This document shows positions 42,135-50,664 of a DNA stretch of 64,000 nt, in pieces. The notes beneath the pieces were generated by a model that worked only from the letters and a program-made list of their open reading frames with translations, was not told the origin of the DNA and ran no database searches. Within the stretch, counting starts at the first letter, position 1; each line of letters begins with the position of its first letter. The position numbers and the translations under genes are program-made. Source of the stretch: Peptoniphilaceae bacterium (lineage in GTDB: Bacteria > Bacillota > Clostridia > Tissierellales > Peptoniphilaceae); NCBI GenBank assembly GCA_030152565.1, contig JASLJE010000004.1, forward strand, positions 62,001 through 126,000, in the 5' to 3' direction.

Positions 42135-43055
42135 ATGAATTTGGAAAAACCATACAAGGTCTACTCAGACTACCTGGTTGATAGGTATGAAGAAAAAGTC
42201 TATAAGCTACCTGTTAAGTTGGATATAACTTGTCCTAACAGGGACGGTAGGATAGGCTATGGTGGTTGTATATTTTGTGGTGAGTCTGGAGGTTCCTTTG
42301 AGAACCTATCAGACCAGCTCACCATAGAAGAACAGTTGTTGAAAAACAAGGCCTATATAGCTAAAAGATACAAGGCTAAAAAATTTATAGCCTATTTTCA
42401 AAACTTTACCAATACCTATATGGAAGATGAAGAGTTTAAAGACATGCTAAGGCAGTGTCAATTGGAGGATATAGTAGGTATTTCTGTATCTACCAGACCA
42501 GACTCTATCAGCGATGAAAAAATTAGGTTTATGAAAGACTTTCAAGAAGAAACAGGAATTGATATTATAGTTGAGCTAGGTTTACAGACTGTAAACTATC
42601 AAATATTGGATATTCTAAACAGGGGCCATGGCCTATCAGAGTTTATTGATATTACAAGAAAATTAAAGGACAATAATATTAGGGTTTGCACCCATATAAT
42701 AATTGGTTTGCCTTGGGAAAATGACTTGGATATTGTAGAAACGGCTAAAATATTAAATGTATTAGATGTGGATGAGGTAAAAGTCCATTCCCTATACATA
42801 GTTAAAAATACAAAACTTGCCAGGATGTATGAAAATAAAGAATTTGACCTGGTAAGCAAGGAAGTATTTATAGATCGAGTAATATTATTTTTAAGAAACC
42901 TTGATAAGGATATAGTAGTCCAAAGACTTCTTGGCAGGGTACCAGAGGAAGATTCAGTATTTTGTAACTGGGATCAGTCCTGGAGAAAAATACATGATGA
43001 AATTGTTATCAAAATGAATTATAATGAATATAAGCAAGGCGATTTAATAAAATAA
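42135..43055 (+). CDS. Radical SAM protein, TIGR01212/YhcC family
   Basis: Protein of 306 residues. The N-terminal cluster motif is LDITCPNRDGRIGYGGCIFC, the family form of the radical SAM cysteines, followed by FQNFTNTY, ISVSTRPDS and VELGLQTVN. The end DSVFCNWDQSWRKIHDEI is typical of the family. The substrate is unknown. It may need metal or iron supply, and it is coupled to the His/Cys-rich protein gene, three bases upstream; a functional link is only suggested. Confidence 0.92.
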   Translation: MNLEKPYKVYSDYLVDRYEEKVYKLPVKLDITCPNRDGRIGYGGCIFCGESGGSFENLSDQLTIEEQLLKNKAYIAKRYKAKKFIAYFQNFTNTYMEDEEFKDMLRQCQLEDIVGISVSTRPDSISDEKIRFMKDFQEETGIDIIVELGLQTVNYQILDILNRGHGLSEFIDITRKLKDNNIRVCTHIIIGLPWENDLDIVETAKILNVLDVDEVKVHSLYIVKNTKLARMYENKEFDLVSKEVFIDRVILFLRNLDKDIVVQRLLGRVPEEDSVFCNWDQSWRKIHDEIVIKMNYNEYKQGDLIK

Positions 43056-43074
43056 ATGAAAGGCGGAGAGTAAA

Positions 43075-43491
43075 ATGATTAATTTAGTTTTAGGTCCATC
43101 AGGAAGCGGGAAAACAAAATGGTTAATTGAACAAGCAAATGCTGAAAAAGAAAGAGGAAATGGAAATATAGTCTTTATAGACACTGACGATTCTCACATT
43201 TTCACACTAGATTACGCTGTTAGATTAATAAACGCTAATAAATTCGGTATTAAAAACACTCAAATGCTATATGGCTTTTTAGCAGGTATAGTATCTAGAG
43301 ACTATGATATCGAAAAAGTATATATTGATGGTATCTATGAAATTATTAACTTTAACGAAGACACATTTGTTGCATTAATTGAAAATTTAAAATTCTTAGC
43401 TGACGAGTATAATGTTGAGTTCTATATGGGACTTGATAAATGTCAAGATGAATTGCCAAAGGTAGGTGCGAACTACAAAGTTCTTTGCTAA
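43075..43491 (+). CDS. Small P-loop NTPase of unknown function
   Basis: Protein of 138 residues that I do not recognise beyond its fold. It starts INLVLGPSGSGKTKWLIEQA, a clear Walker A, and has a Walker B-like strand KVYIDGIYEI and a third strand VEFYMGLD. A glycine-rich or helicase motif is lacking, and the size is near that of a nucleotide kinase without a lid. GGCGGAG precedes the ATG. The stop overlaps the next start by one base (TAATG), so the two products may work together. Codon bias is of the high-expression type. Confidence 0.85.
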   Translation: MINLVLGPSGSGKTKWLIEQANAEKERGNGNIVFIDTDDSHIFTLDYAVRLINANKFGIKNTQMLYGFLAGIVSRDYDIEKVYIDGIYEIINFNEDTFVALIENLKFLADEYNVEFYMGLDKCQDELPKVGANYKVLC

Positions 43492-44033
43492 TGGTTAAGT
43501 CAGAAAGACAAAAGCTAGAAGAATTTTTAATATACAGGGATGAGTATATAGATCTTTTAGAAGACAAACTCATTTCCAAGGAAGAGTTCAATGATAAAAA
43601 TCATGAGCTCATAGAAAGGCTCCACTTAAGACCTTTCTCTACTATAGTAAACTTCCAACAGGGAATGTATAACTACCACTACTATAATACTATGGCCAAG
43701 ACTTCTTTGTATTTGTCCAACAAGTATAAGGATGAAAATAATCATAAGAAATATAAGTATGAGAACAATAATAAGCTAAACTATTATAGTGAAAAAGATA
43801 AGGCCACCAGGGCCTTGGTAGAATTGACAGATCCTAAGGAGATGGAAGCCTACTATATAAACTTACATTCTAAGAATTTAAAAACCAGTATTTTTGAAAT
43901 ATACTTTAAAAATAAAAAAAGATCTATCCTTCACTCAAAAAGTGAGGAGATCAGACAATTATTGATTGAGAAAAATTGTTTTGTTGACGATGTGAAAACA
44001 TCTAGAATTGATTCATATGTAAACAATGGATAA
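43491..44033 (+). CDS. Uncharacterised soluble protein coupled to the P-loop gene
   Basis: Protein of 180 residues, unrecognised. It is rich in Lys, Tyr and Asn, with an N-terminal helix (KSERQKLEEFLIYRDEYIDLLEDKLISKEEF), a Tyr-rich middle (GMYNYHYYNTMAKTS) and a basic, hydrophilic second half. There is no signal peptide or membrane helix. The ATG at 43491 shares its first base with the P-loop gene stop. A strong terminator follows, so the two genes end the transcript that begins upstream at pepD or the His/Cys-rich gene. Confidence 0.75.
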   Translation: MVKSERQKLEEFLIYRDEYIDLLEDKLISKEEFNDKNHELIERLHLRPFSTIVNFQQGMYNYHYYNTMAKTSLYLSNKYKDENNHKKYKYENNNKLNYYSEKDKATRALVELTDPKEMEAYYINLHSKNLKTSIFEIYFKNKKRSILHSKSEEIRQLLIEKNCFVDDVKTSRIDSYVNNG

Positions 44034-44060
44034 AGCCCTTATTAAGGGCTTTATTTTATT
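44032..44060 (+). terminator. Intrinsic terminator after the unknown pair
   Basis: AAAGCCCTT (44032-44040) pairs with AAGGGCTTT (44044-44052), loop ATT, then TATTTTATTTG. It runs into the 3' end of the minus-strand MltG-like gene. Confidence 0.85.
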
Positions 44061-44427
44061 TGATAATTTTAACCAAATCATCCATAGATATATTTTTTTT
44101 GATCTTGAAATTTCCTGTCTTAATTTTTTTGTCCTTCTTATAAGTAGTAAGTTTTTCCTTGAAGGCCTCTTGGTCATCAACTAGTCCGTAGCTAGTTAAA
44201 AGCTTGGCCAGGTCATCTTCCTTTATGTCCTTAGGTATGTCCACATCTATAAGTATATCTTCTTCAATTTTTTCCTCTACTTGAGCATTGGCATTTATAT
44301 CCTTGTGATCTAGGTTGATAAGATAGTCTAAATTACTATAAATAACAAAACTTATTCCAGCTAGTATAACTAGGGCTAGAATAATATCAAAGAAATAATA
44401 GAAGAAGTCCTTAATTTTTTCCCACAT
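44056..44427 (-). CDS. Membrane-anchored MltG-like LysM-domain protein, no catalytic domain
   Basis: Protein of 123 residues with a short cytoplasmic start, one helix (about 13-30), an acidic linker and a C-terminal part IDVDIPKDIKEDDLAKLLTSYGLV...IKTGNFKIKKNISMDDLVKII. That part matches the LysM-like subdomain of MltG endolytic transglycosylases (pattern IP-G-S---IA--L---G, then aG-Y-l--n-s--eii), but the YceG catalytic domain with its Glu is absent. It is not a visible frameshift remnant, because no MltG catalytic sequence lies downstream. AGGAGAG precedes the ATG. The assignment is by pattern only. Confidence 0.7.
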   Translation of the reverse strand: MWEKIKDFFYYFFDIILALVILAGISFVIYSNLDYLINLDHKDINANAQVEEKIEEDILIDVDIPKDIKEDDLAKLLTSYGLVDDQEAFKEKLTTYKKDKKIKTGNFKIKKNISMDDLVKIIK

Positions 44428-44468
44428 AATAGAACTCTCCTTTCTTTATAGATTATAATATCTTGTTT

Positions 44469-44477
44469 TGATATAAT
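44469..44477 (+). promoter_or_regulatory. Extended -10 promoter of the pseudouridine synthase operon
   Basis: TGATATAAT 25 bases before the start codon, without a clear -35. It would start transcription near 44484 and drive the pseudouridine synthase, regulator, kinase and lipoprotein genes. Confidence 0.65.
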
Positions 44478-44501
44478 GATTATAGCATAAAAGGAGATTA
44501 T

Positions 44502-45446
44502 ATGAGAGAAATAAGAATAACAAAGAATGAAGACAATCAAAGACTGGACAAGTTTTTGGAGAAATATTTACCCAAGGCACCCAAGTCCTTGATACAAAAA
44601 TTACTTAGGAAAAAGAGAATAAAGTTAAATGGGAAGAAGGCAGATCCTAGTGACTTGATTTTTGAAAATGACAGGTTAAATTTTTATATATACGAGGAAG
44701 ACTTGACCCAGTGGGAAGATGACAATAAAGAATTCAAGTCCTTCATAGACCTGGATATAGTCTATGAAGATGAAAATATAGTAGTTGTAGACAAGCCAAA
44801 AAATGTTTTATCCCATGCTGTTGACAAGGAAGACTATGGAAAAAACGTTGTAGACTGGCTGATTGACTACTTGATTTACAAGGAAGAATATATACCAAGA
44901 TTGGAAAAGACTTTTAAGCCAGCCATAGTTAACCGCCTGGATAGGAATACGGAGGGCTTGATTATAGGGGCAAAAAATAGAAGGTCTTTAGTTTATTTAA
45001 ATGAAATAATAAATTCTGATTTAATAGAAAAAAACTACTTGGCCCTAGTCCACGGTAGATTAGACAAGGAACTTGTAGTTGAAAACAAGCTTTCCAAGGA
45101 TGAAAAAAATGTGGTAAGAATCGGAGAAGAGGGTAAGGATAGTAGGTCTATAGTAAGCCCGATCTATTCTTCAGCCAACTATTCTTTGGTAAAGATCAGA
45201 CTTATTACCGGCAGGACCCATCAGATAAGGGTTCACTTGGCCAGCCTAGGCCACCCTATAGTAGGGGATAATAAGTATGGGGACAGGAAGAAGGATAGGG
45301 ACTTAAGAGATATCAAGGACCAACAACTCTTGGCCTATGAACTTAAGTTTGGACAAGTTGAGTTGGAAAGTCTTAAGAATAAGACTATAGAATCTCCAAA
45401 ATCTAAGGATATGATTGAACTATATAATAAGTTACAGGAGGAATAA
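44502..45446 (+). CDS. RluA-family rRNA/tRNA pseudouridine synthase
   Basis: Enzyme of 314 residues. An S4 RNA-binding domain (RLDKFLEKYLPKAPKSLIQKLLRKKRIKLNGKKA) leads the catalytic domain with IVVVDKPKNVLSH, the active-site segment IVNRLDRNTEGLIIGAKN (Asp in RLDR) and LITGRTHQIRVHLASLGHPIVGD. The short form resembles RluC/RluD, but the target uridines cannot be told from sequence. AAGGAG lies before the ATG. The regulator gene begins directly after the stop. Confidence 0.93.
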   Translation: MREIRITKNEDNQRLDKFLEKYLPKAPKSLIQKLLRKKRIKLNGKKADPSDLIFENDRLNFYIYEEDLTQWEDDNKEFKSFIDLDIVYEDENIVVVDKPKNVLSHAVDKEDYGKNVVDWLIDYLIYKEEYIPRLEKTFKPAIVNRLDRNTEGLIIGAKNRRSLVYLNEIINSDLIEKNYLALVHGRLDKELVVENKLSKDEKNVVRIGEEGKDSRSIVSPIYSSANYSLVKIRLITGRTHQIRVHLASLGHPIVGDNKYGDRKKDRDLRDIKDQQLLAYELKFGQVELESLKNKTIESPKSKDMIELYNKLQEE

Positions 45447-46136
45447 ATGGCAGTAAAAGTTTTATTAGTAGAAGATGAAATAGCAATTAGAAAGTTTACA
45501 AAAATAAATGTGGAAAAGGCTGGATTTGAAGTCTATGAAGCAGGGACAGGAGAAGAGGGAGTTGAAATAGCCCTAAAGGAAAGACCCCATATTGTTATTT
45601 TAGATATAATGCTTCCTGGAATAGACGGCTATGAAGTTTGTAAAATATTAAGAAATGAAATTCCGGAAATAGGAATTATCATGTTGACTGCTAAGAGTCA
45701 AGAGATAGATAAGATAATGGGTCTTGAGCAAGGAACTGATGACTACTTGGTTAAACCCTTCAATCCACAGGAATTGGTTCTTAGAATTAAATCCTTGGCT
45801 AGAAGAATTAATATAACAGAAGATAGCAAGGAAGAAGAATTTGTAAGTGATGGTCCCTTTGTCCTTGATTTTTATTCTAAAAAGTTTACCAAGGATGGAG
45901 AGGTTTTAGACCTTACTCCTACAGAACTAGCCCTAATAAAGATCTTTATGACCAATAAGAGTAGGGCCTTTACCAGGGATGAGTTGATGGACTTGGCCTG
46001 GGGAGAAGAGTTTAGAGGAGATGCTAAAATCGTAGATGTAAACATCAGAAGAATCAGGGCAAAGATTGAAGAAAATCCTGCTAAGCCTAAATTTATTCAA
46101 ACAGTTTGGGGAGTAGGATATAGATGGGGAAATTAA
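45447..46136 (+). CDS. OmpR/PhoB-family response regulator
   Basis: Regulator of 229 residues. The receiver begins VKVLLVEDEIA, Asp53 in VILDIMLPGIDG is the phosphorylation site, and DYLVKPFNPQEL holds the lysine. The DNA-binding winged helix ends FIQTVWGVGYRWG. AGGAGG lies inside the end of the pseudouridine synthase gene, and the ATG follows that stop with no gap. The kinase gene overlaps by 13 bases. Confidence 0.95.
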   Translation: MAVKVLLVEDEIAIRKFTKINVEKAGFEVYEAGTGEEGVEIALKERPHIVILDIMLPGIDGYEVCKILRNEIPEIGIIMLTAKSQEIDKIMGLEQGTDDYLVKPFNPQELVLRIKSLARRINITEDSKEEEFVSDGPFVLDFYSKKFTKDGEVLDLTPTELALIKIFMTNKSRAFTRDELMDLAWGEEFRGDAKIVDVNIRRIRAKIEENPAKPKFIQTVWGVGYRWGN

Positions 46137-47554
46137 AAGATAAATACAAGCAGGTAAAATATAGTTTTAAATATAAGTTATTTATTTACTTATTTGCTGT
46201 TCTACTAGTATTTGTCACAGGTTTTGAGATTTTTTCCTATATTTCTTTAAAAAATTATTACTATAATAATATTAGTTCTCTTATGTATGCCCAGGCCAAG
46301 TATAGTTCAGAACTTTATCTGACCTATTTGGCTGACTATTCTCTCATGGATAATGTGGTCAATAACAGAGACCAGTTTTTTAGAAATAGCCAGGGGCAAA
46401 TTCAAATACTAGACAATAACGGTAGGGTGCTTTTAGACAGTAATGGATCAGAAGATGTGGGAAATATTATCGATTCTCCAGATGTTCAAAAGGCCCTAAT
46501 ATCAGAAACAGGAGTCTTTACCAATAGGGATGCAAAGACTGGTGAAAAATACATGTCTTTAAGCCACCCTTTAAACGATAAGAATAAGCAGGTAGGGATT
46601 ATAAGAATTGTATCCAGCCTGGGGCGGACAGACCAGGAGGTCTTTAATAAATTTAAGGTCTTTATCATCTTTGGGGTTATATCAGTCTTTCTATCCCTCA
46701 TGATAAGCTACCTTTTCTCCAACGCTATGATCAAGCCTATCAATAAGCTTACAGAAGTGGCCAAGAAGTTTTCTGACGGCCAATATAAGAATAAGGCAGA
46801 TATTAATACTAAGGGAGAAATTGGGGAGCTGGCCAAGACCATGAATACCATGAGTGAGAATATACTGAAGAAGGAAGAAATTAAAAATGAGTTTATATCT
46901 TCAGTATCCCATGAGCTAAGAACTCCACTTACTTCAATTAAGGGCTGGTCTATAACCCTGCAAGATGAATCCATAGACAGGGAGCTTTTAATGGATGGCC
47001 TGGAAATAATAGAAAAGGAAACAGATAGACTATCAGATATGGTGGAAGACCTATTAGACTTCTCCAGATTTACCTCACCTAAGTTTAGTCTTAGTAAGAC
47101 CAACTTTAATTTGGTAGAAATATCTAAAAATATAGTTAATCAACTTACTCCTAGAACCAAGGAAAAGGATATTTCCCTTTTACTTAACTATGAAAATGAA
47201 AACCTGGTAATTTTGGCTGATGAAAACAGGATGAAACAGGTCTTTATCAACCTACTTGATAATGCTATTAAGTTTACACCAATAGGGGGAACCATAGCTG
47301 TAAATATTATAGATGGTGAAGAGGAAGTAACCATTGAGGTAATAGATACGGGAATAGGAATAAATGAAAATGATATAGAACTTGTAACAACCAAGTTCTT
47401 TAAGGGAACCAGCAGTGGCTCCCATACAGGATTGGGACTTTCCATTTGCGAGGAAATTGTCAAGGAGCACAAGGGAGAGTTAACCATAGAAAGCAAGGAG
47501 AATGTTGGTACTACAGTGGCATTTACAATACCTAAGGAGGTGAAGGCAGAGTGA
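46124..47554 (+). CDS. Sensor histidine kinase with extracellular sensor domain
   Basis: Kinase of 476 residues. Helix one (about 18-40), an extracellular Cache/PAS-like sensor of about 135 residues (41-175; note IQILDNNGRVLLDSNG and MSLSHPLND), helix two (177-200), HAMP, then His263 in SVSHELRTPLTSIKGW and a HATPase domain with LLDNAIKFTP, DTGIGI and HTGLGLSICEEI. The layout resembles WalK without a PAS domain. It is coupled to its regulator by overlap and to the downstream lipoprotein gene by GTGA overlap. Confidence 0.94.
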   Translation: MGKLKDKYKQVKYSFKYKLFIYLFAVLLVFVTGFEIFSYISLKNYYYNNISSLMYAQAKYSSELYLTYLADYSLMDNVVNNRDQFFRNSQGQIQILDNNGRVLLDSNGSEDVGNIIDSPDVQKALISETGVFTNRDAKTGEKYMSLSHPLNDKNKQVGIIRIVSSLGRTDQEVFNKFKVFIIFGVISVFLSLMISYLFSNAMIKPINKLTEVAKKFSDGQYKNKADINTKGEIGELAKTMNTMSENILKKEEIKNEFISSVSHELRTPLTSIKGWSITLQDESIDRELLMDGLEIIEKETDRLSDMVEDLLDFSRFTSPKFSLSKTNFNLVEISKNIVNQLTPRTKEKDISLLLNYENENLVILADENRMKQVFINLLDNAIKFTPIGGTIAVNIIDGEEEVTIEVIDTGIGINENDIELVTTKFFKGTSSGSHTGLGLSICEEIVKEHKGELTIESKENVGTTVAFTIPKEVKAE

Positions 47555-49062
47555 AAAAAAGATTTATTATAGTATTTTTCATCCTGGTCTTTCTACTTAG
47601 TTCTTGCGGTACGGCCTCCTACTTTGGGGAGGGCCAAAGTGCTGAGATAGTAATATCTCCTCCAAATGTTAAGATCCCCATAGAGGGGAGTTGGAAGCTT
47701 GTGGATAGGTTTTCCATGGACAGCAGCTCAAAGAAATCAGACCTGGATCAAATGTATAGTGATCTTTATATAGCTGACAATTTAGTTGCCATCAATGAAA
47801 AATTCACCATGTCTCCAACCTTCTCATCCAAGTATGTGGATAAGGAGACCTACTTTAAGAGCAGGTTTATAACCATACCTGATTACTTAAATATTAAGGA
47901 AAATAATATTGTTGTCATTAGAATAGATGATAAAAACATGTTTTCCCAAGAGATAATAAAGGTTAGTGACGATAGACTCTACCTGGTTCAATCAGGGATA
48001 ATCTTTATTTATGATAGGGTCCAGGACAAGGTTTCTAAAAAGATTTTAGGCCAGTATAAAAACATCCAGGAAAACTTGGATGAAAACATAGGCCTAAAGG
48101 CAGAAGATAGTCCCTTTGGTCTAGTAGTAGGGGTTAGGAAAAAACTGGGGAGATTAAATCCTTCAGACTATTTTAACTATGACTATAGGACCTTTTATAT
48201 AGGTATAACCAAGGAGGGAAATAGGGCTGAAATAACGGCTGTAGAAAATATTCTCATCCCTAAGGATTCAGGTTTTTGGGTGGTTAGAAATGACAGGACC
48301 TATGATGACAATATGACCATAGACAGGATATCAGCCATGCCCTTAGCCTTAAAGGACAAGGAAAATATTAACTATATAGAAGATGTTCTCTACAGGAGAA
48401 TCGACTATGTGGGCAAGGACTTTATAGCCATGACTAAGGCCAATGCCTTAAATGATACCTTGGTAGAAGAATATGAAATATATAACATTCATAACTTGGC
48501 TAAGAAAACGCCGGTTAAGATTAGTGATATAGCAGGAAATGATGGCCTTTTAAGCTATAAGATGGCCATGAGGGAGAACCTGGACAAGATCTATGATGAC
48601 GATTCAGGTATAGTAGAATATAAGACAGATGAAAAGAACATAGGTATTAAGAGGGAAAAGGGAAATTGGAAGTTTTTATCTAATATAGACATAAAGGTAA
48701 ATGAAGATGACAATATTAGAACCTACCATGACTTTACCCTGGACATTATACCGACAGTAGAAGTTTTTCCTGAAACCAATAGTGTGGTCAAGTGGAGTGA
48801 GATAATAAATAGGGTTCCAGGAGCCCTAGACTATTTGATTTCACCAGACTCTAGATATATTTTAATCCAGGGTGAAACGGAAATGTCCATGTTTAGAATT
48901 TATAATAACACTATAGAATCAGAACCCATGTTTTCCATTCAAAATGTGGAGGGTTATGAAATAGTTATGAACCAGTGGTCTGACAAGGACAATGCCAAGT
49001 TATGGCTGGAAACTTTTTCAGACTTGGATATTTTACCAACCCAGACCATATATAGTAATTAG
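47551..49062 (+). CDS. Uncharacterised surface lipoprotein coupled to the two-component system
   Basis: Lipoprotein of 503 residues. The signal peptide MKKRFIIVFFILVFLLSSCG has lipobox Cys19. The mature part is rich in beta-type sequence and Asp/Asn and shows no domain I know; ISPPNVKIPIEGSWKLVDRF follows the lipobox. The start is GTG at 47551, overlapping the kinase stop by four bases, with AAGGAGGTGA upstream. Tight coupling suggests a sensor or modulator of the kinase, similar in position to YycH/YycI in WalRK operons but not similar in sequence as far as I can see. A terminator follows. Confidence 0.85.
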   Translation: MKKRFIIVFFILVFLLSSCGTASYFGEGQSAEIVISPPNVKIPIEGSWKLVDRFSMDSSSKKSDLDQMYSDLYIADNLVAINEKFTMSPTFSSKYVDKETYFKSRFITIPDYLNIKENNIVVIRIDDKNMFSQEIIKVSDDRLYLVQSGIIFIYDRVQDKVSKKILGQYKNIQENLDENIGLKAEDSPFGLVVGVRKKLGRLNPSDYFNYDYRTFYIGITKEGNRAEITAVENILIPKDSGFWVVRNDRTYDDNMTIDRISAMPLALKDKENINYIEDVLYRRIDYVGKDFIAMTKANALNDTLVEEYEIYNIHNLAKKTPVKISDIAGNDGLLSYKMAMRENLDKIYDDDSGIVEYKTDEKNIGIKREKGNWKFLSNIDIKVNEDDNIRTYHDFTLDIIPTVEVFPETNSVVKWSEIINRVPGALDYLISPDSRYILIQGETEMSMFRIYNNTIESEPMFSIQNVEGYEIVMNQWSDKDNAKLWLETFSDLDILPTQTIYSN

Positions 49063-49068
49063 AAAGAA

Positions 49069-49114
49069 AAACAGATGAGTAGGGTATTATCCTCCTCATC
49101 TGTTTATTTTTTTA
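49069..49114 (+). terminator. Terminator after the lipoprotein gene
   Basis: AAACAGATGAG (49069-49079) pairs with CTCATCTGTTT (49095-49105), with an inner AGG/CCT pair in the loop, followed by TATTTTTTTA. It converges with the end of aspA. Confidence 0.88.
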
Positions 49115-50539
49115 TTTATTTTTCCTATTTATTAAAAGATGTCTTCCTACTATACCTGGCTTGGTCATTTCCTGAGGATTAAATATTTCATCTAATTCTT
49201 CCTTGGTAAGAAGCTCATACTTTTCAACTAAATCCCTTACTGGTATACCTTTTTCCAAGGCTTCCTTGGCTATGTCTGCTGATTTCTTATAGCCAATATG
49301 GGGAACAAGGGCTGTGATAGTACCTACACTTAGGGCTATATCCTTGTCCAACTTGTTTTTGTTGGCAGTAATTCCATAGATGGCATTTACTCTTAGGGTA
49401 TTCATGGCCTTGGTAAGGATTTCTACTGACTGGTAAAGTGAATAGAAGGCAACTGGTTCAAAGGCATTTAACTCTAATTGGCCAGCTTCTGCTGCCATGG
49501 TTACAGTTGCGTCATTACCTACAACCTTATAGGCTACCTGACTTACCACTTCTGGAATAACAGGGTTTACCTTGCCTGGCATAATGGAGGAACCATTTTG
49601 CCTAGGAGGAAGGGTAATGTCCCCAACCATGGTCTTAGGTCCTGAAGATAAGAGTCTTAAGTCATTGCTAATTTTTGAAAGGTTGACTGCATTAATTTTT
49701 AGGGCAGAAGATAATTCTACTAGGGCATCCAAGTTATTGGTTTGGTCTATTAAGTCCTTTTGCCTATTTAATTTATGGCCTGTTATAGATGATAGGGTAG
49801 GTATGATTAGATCAAAGTATTTAAGATCAACATTTATACCTGTTCCTATAGCTGAAGCACCCAGGTTAATAGAAAGGATGGACTTTCTGGCATTTTCAAT
49901 CCTAGTCTTATCTCTTTTTAAAACTGAGGCATAGGCGTGAAATTCTTGGCCCAACCTAATAGGTACAGCATCTTGTAATTGGGTCCTACCCATCTTAAGA
50001 ATATTGTCAAATTCTACAGCCTTTTCCATCAGGGCATCTATTAAAAGGTCTAGTTCATTTAATAGTTTTGGTAGAAGGTTAAGTAGACCTATTTTTCCCG
50101 CAGTAGGATAGACGTCATTGGTGGACTGTCCCATGTTGACATCGTCATTGGGATGAACATATTCATAGGTTCCCAGGCCTCCTCCTAACTTTTCATTGGC
50201 TACATTGGCTACAACTTCATTTATATTCATATTAGCAGTAGTCCCAGCTCCGCCTTGGATAGGGTCTGTAATAAATTGATCTAGGTAATTGCCATTTAAG
50301 ATTTCATCGCAGGCGAAAACTATGGCATCCTTTTTCATTTGAGAGAGAATACCAGCTTCGTAGTTGGCTATTGCACATGCTTTTTTTACCATGGCTAAAC
50401 TATTGATCATTTCAATATGTAGGCCTTCACCTGTAATATTAAAGTTTTCTCTACCTCTCAAGGTTTGAACGCCATAGTAGGCATCCACAGGAACAGCTTT
50501 TTCACCTATGCTGTCTGATTCCATTCTAAAATTGCTCAT
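49112..50539 (-). CDS. aspA: Aspartate ammonia-lyase
   Basis: Homotetrameric lyase of 475 residues converting aspartate to fumarate and ammonia. Superfamily motifs are TDPIQGGAGTTANMNINEV, STNDVYPTAGK and the signature GSSIMPGKVNPVIPE. Aspartase is preferred over fumarase because the early motif reads DPIQGGAGTT rather than the fumarase WQTGSGTQTNMN form, and because a fumarase gene of the other type lies divergently at 50665. AAGGAG is present but 14 bases from the ATG, a wide spacing. Confidence 0.93.
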   Translation of the reverse strand: MSNFRMESDSIGEKAVPVDAYYGVQTLRGRENFNITGEGLHIEMINSLAMVKKACAIANYEAGILSQMKKDAIVFACDEILNGNYLDQFITDPIQGGAGTTANMNINEVVANVANEKLGGGLGTYEYVHPNDDVNMGQSTNDVYPTAGKIGLLNLLPKLLNELDLLIDALMEKAVEFDNILKMGRTQLQDAVPIRLGQEFHAYASVLKRDKTRIENARKSILSINLGASAIGTGINVDLKYFDLIIPTLSSITGHKLNRQKDLIDQTNNLDALVELSSALKINAVNLSKISNDLRLLSSGPKTMVGDITLPPRQNGSSIMPGKVNPVIPEVVSQVAYKVVGNDATVTMAAEAGQLELNAFEPVAFYSLYQSVEILTKAMNTLRVNAIYGITANKNKLDKDIALSVGTITALVPHIGYKKSADIAKEALEKGIPVRDLVEKYELLTKEELDEIFNPQEMTKPGIVGRHLLINRKNK

Positions 50540-50664
50540 TTCTTATCTAACATCTCCTTTGTATTTTATGTTTTAATTATAACCCAAATATTATATATAA
50601 CAAGATGAAGTGGAAAAATACTTGGATTATGTTAAGCTTTAAATATAAGAAAAGGGAGGAAAAA

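Noticed and set aside
41890..42153. Minus-strand open frames with His/Val/Ile-rich products
   Set aside because: They are antisense images of the repetitive His/Cys tail and lack ribosome sites.
44056..44427. Frameshifted pseudogene of mltG
   Set aside because: No catalytic YceG sequence follows in any frame downstream, and the gene has a good ribosome site and intact frame.
50622..50649. TTGGAT-16-TATAAG as fumC promoter
   Set aside because: The start point would fall on the ribosome site of fumC, leaving no leader for translation.
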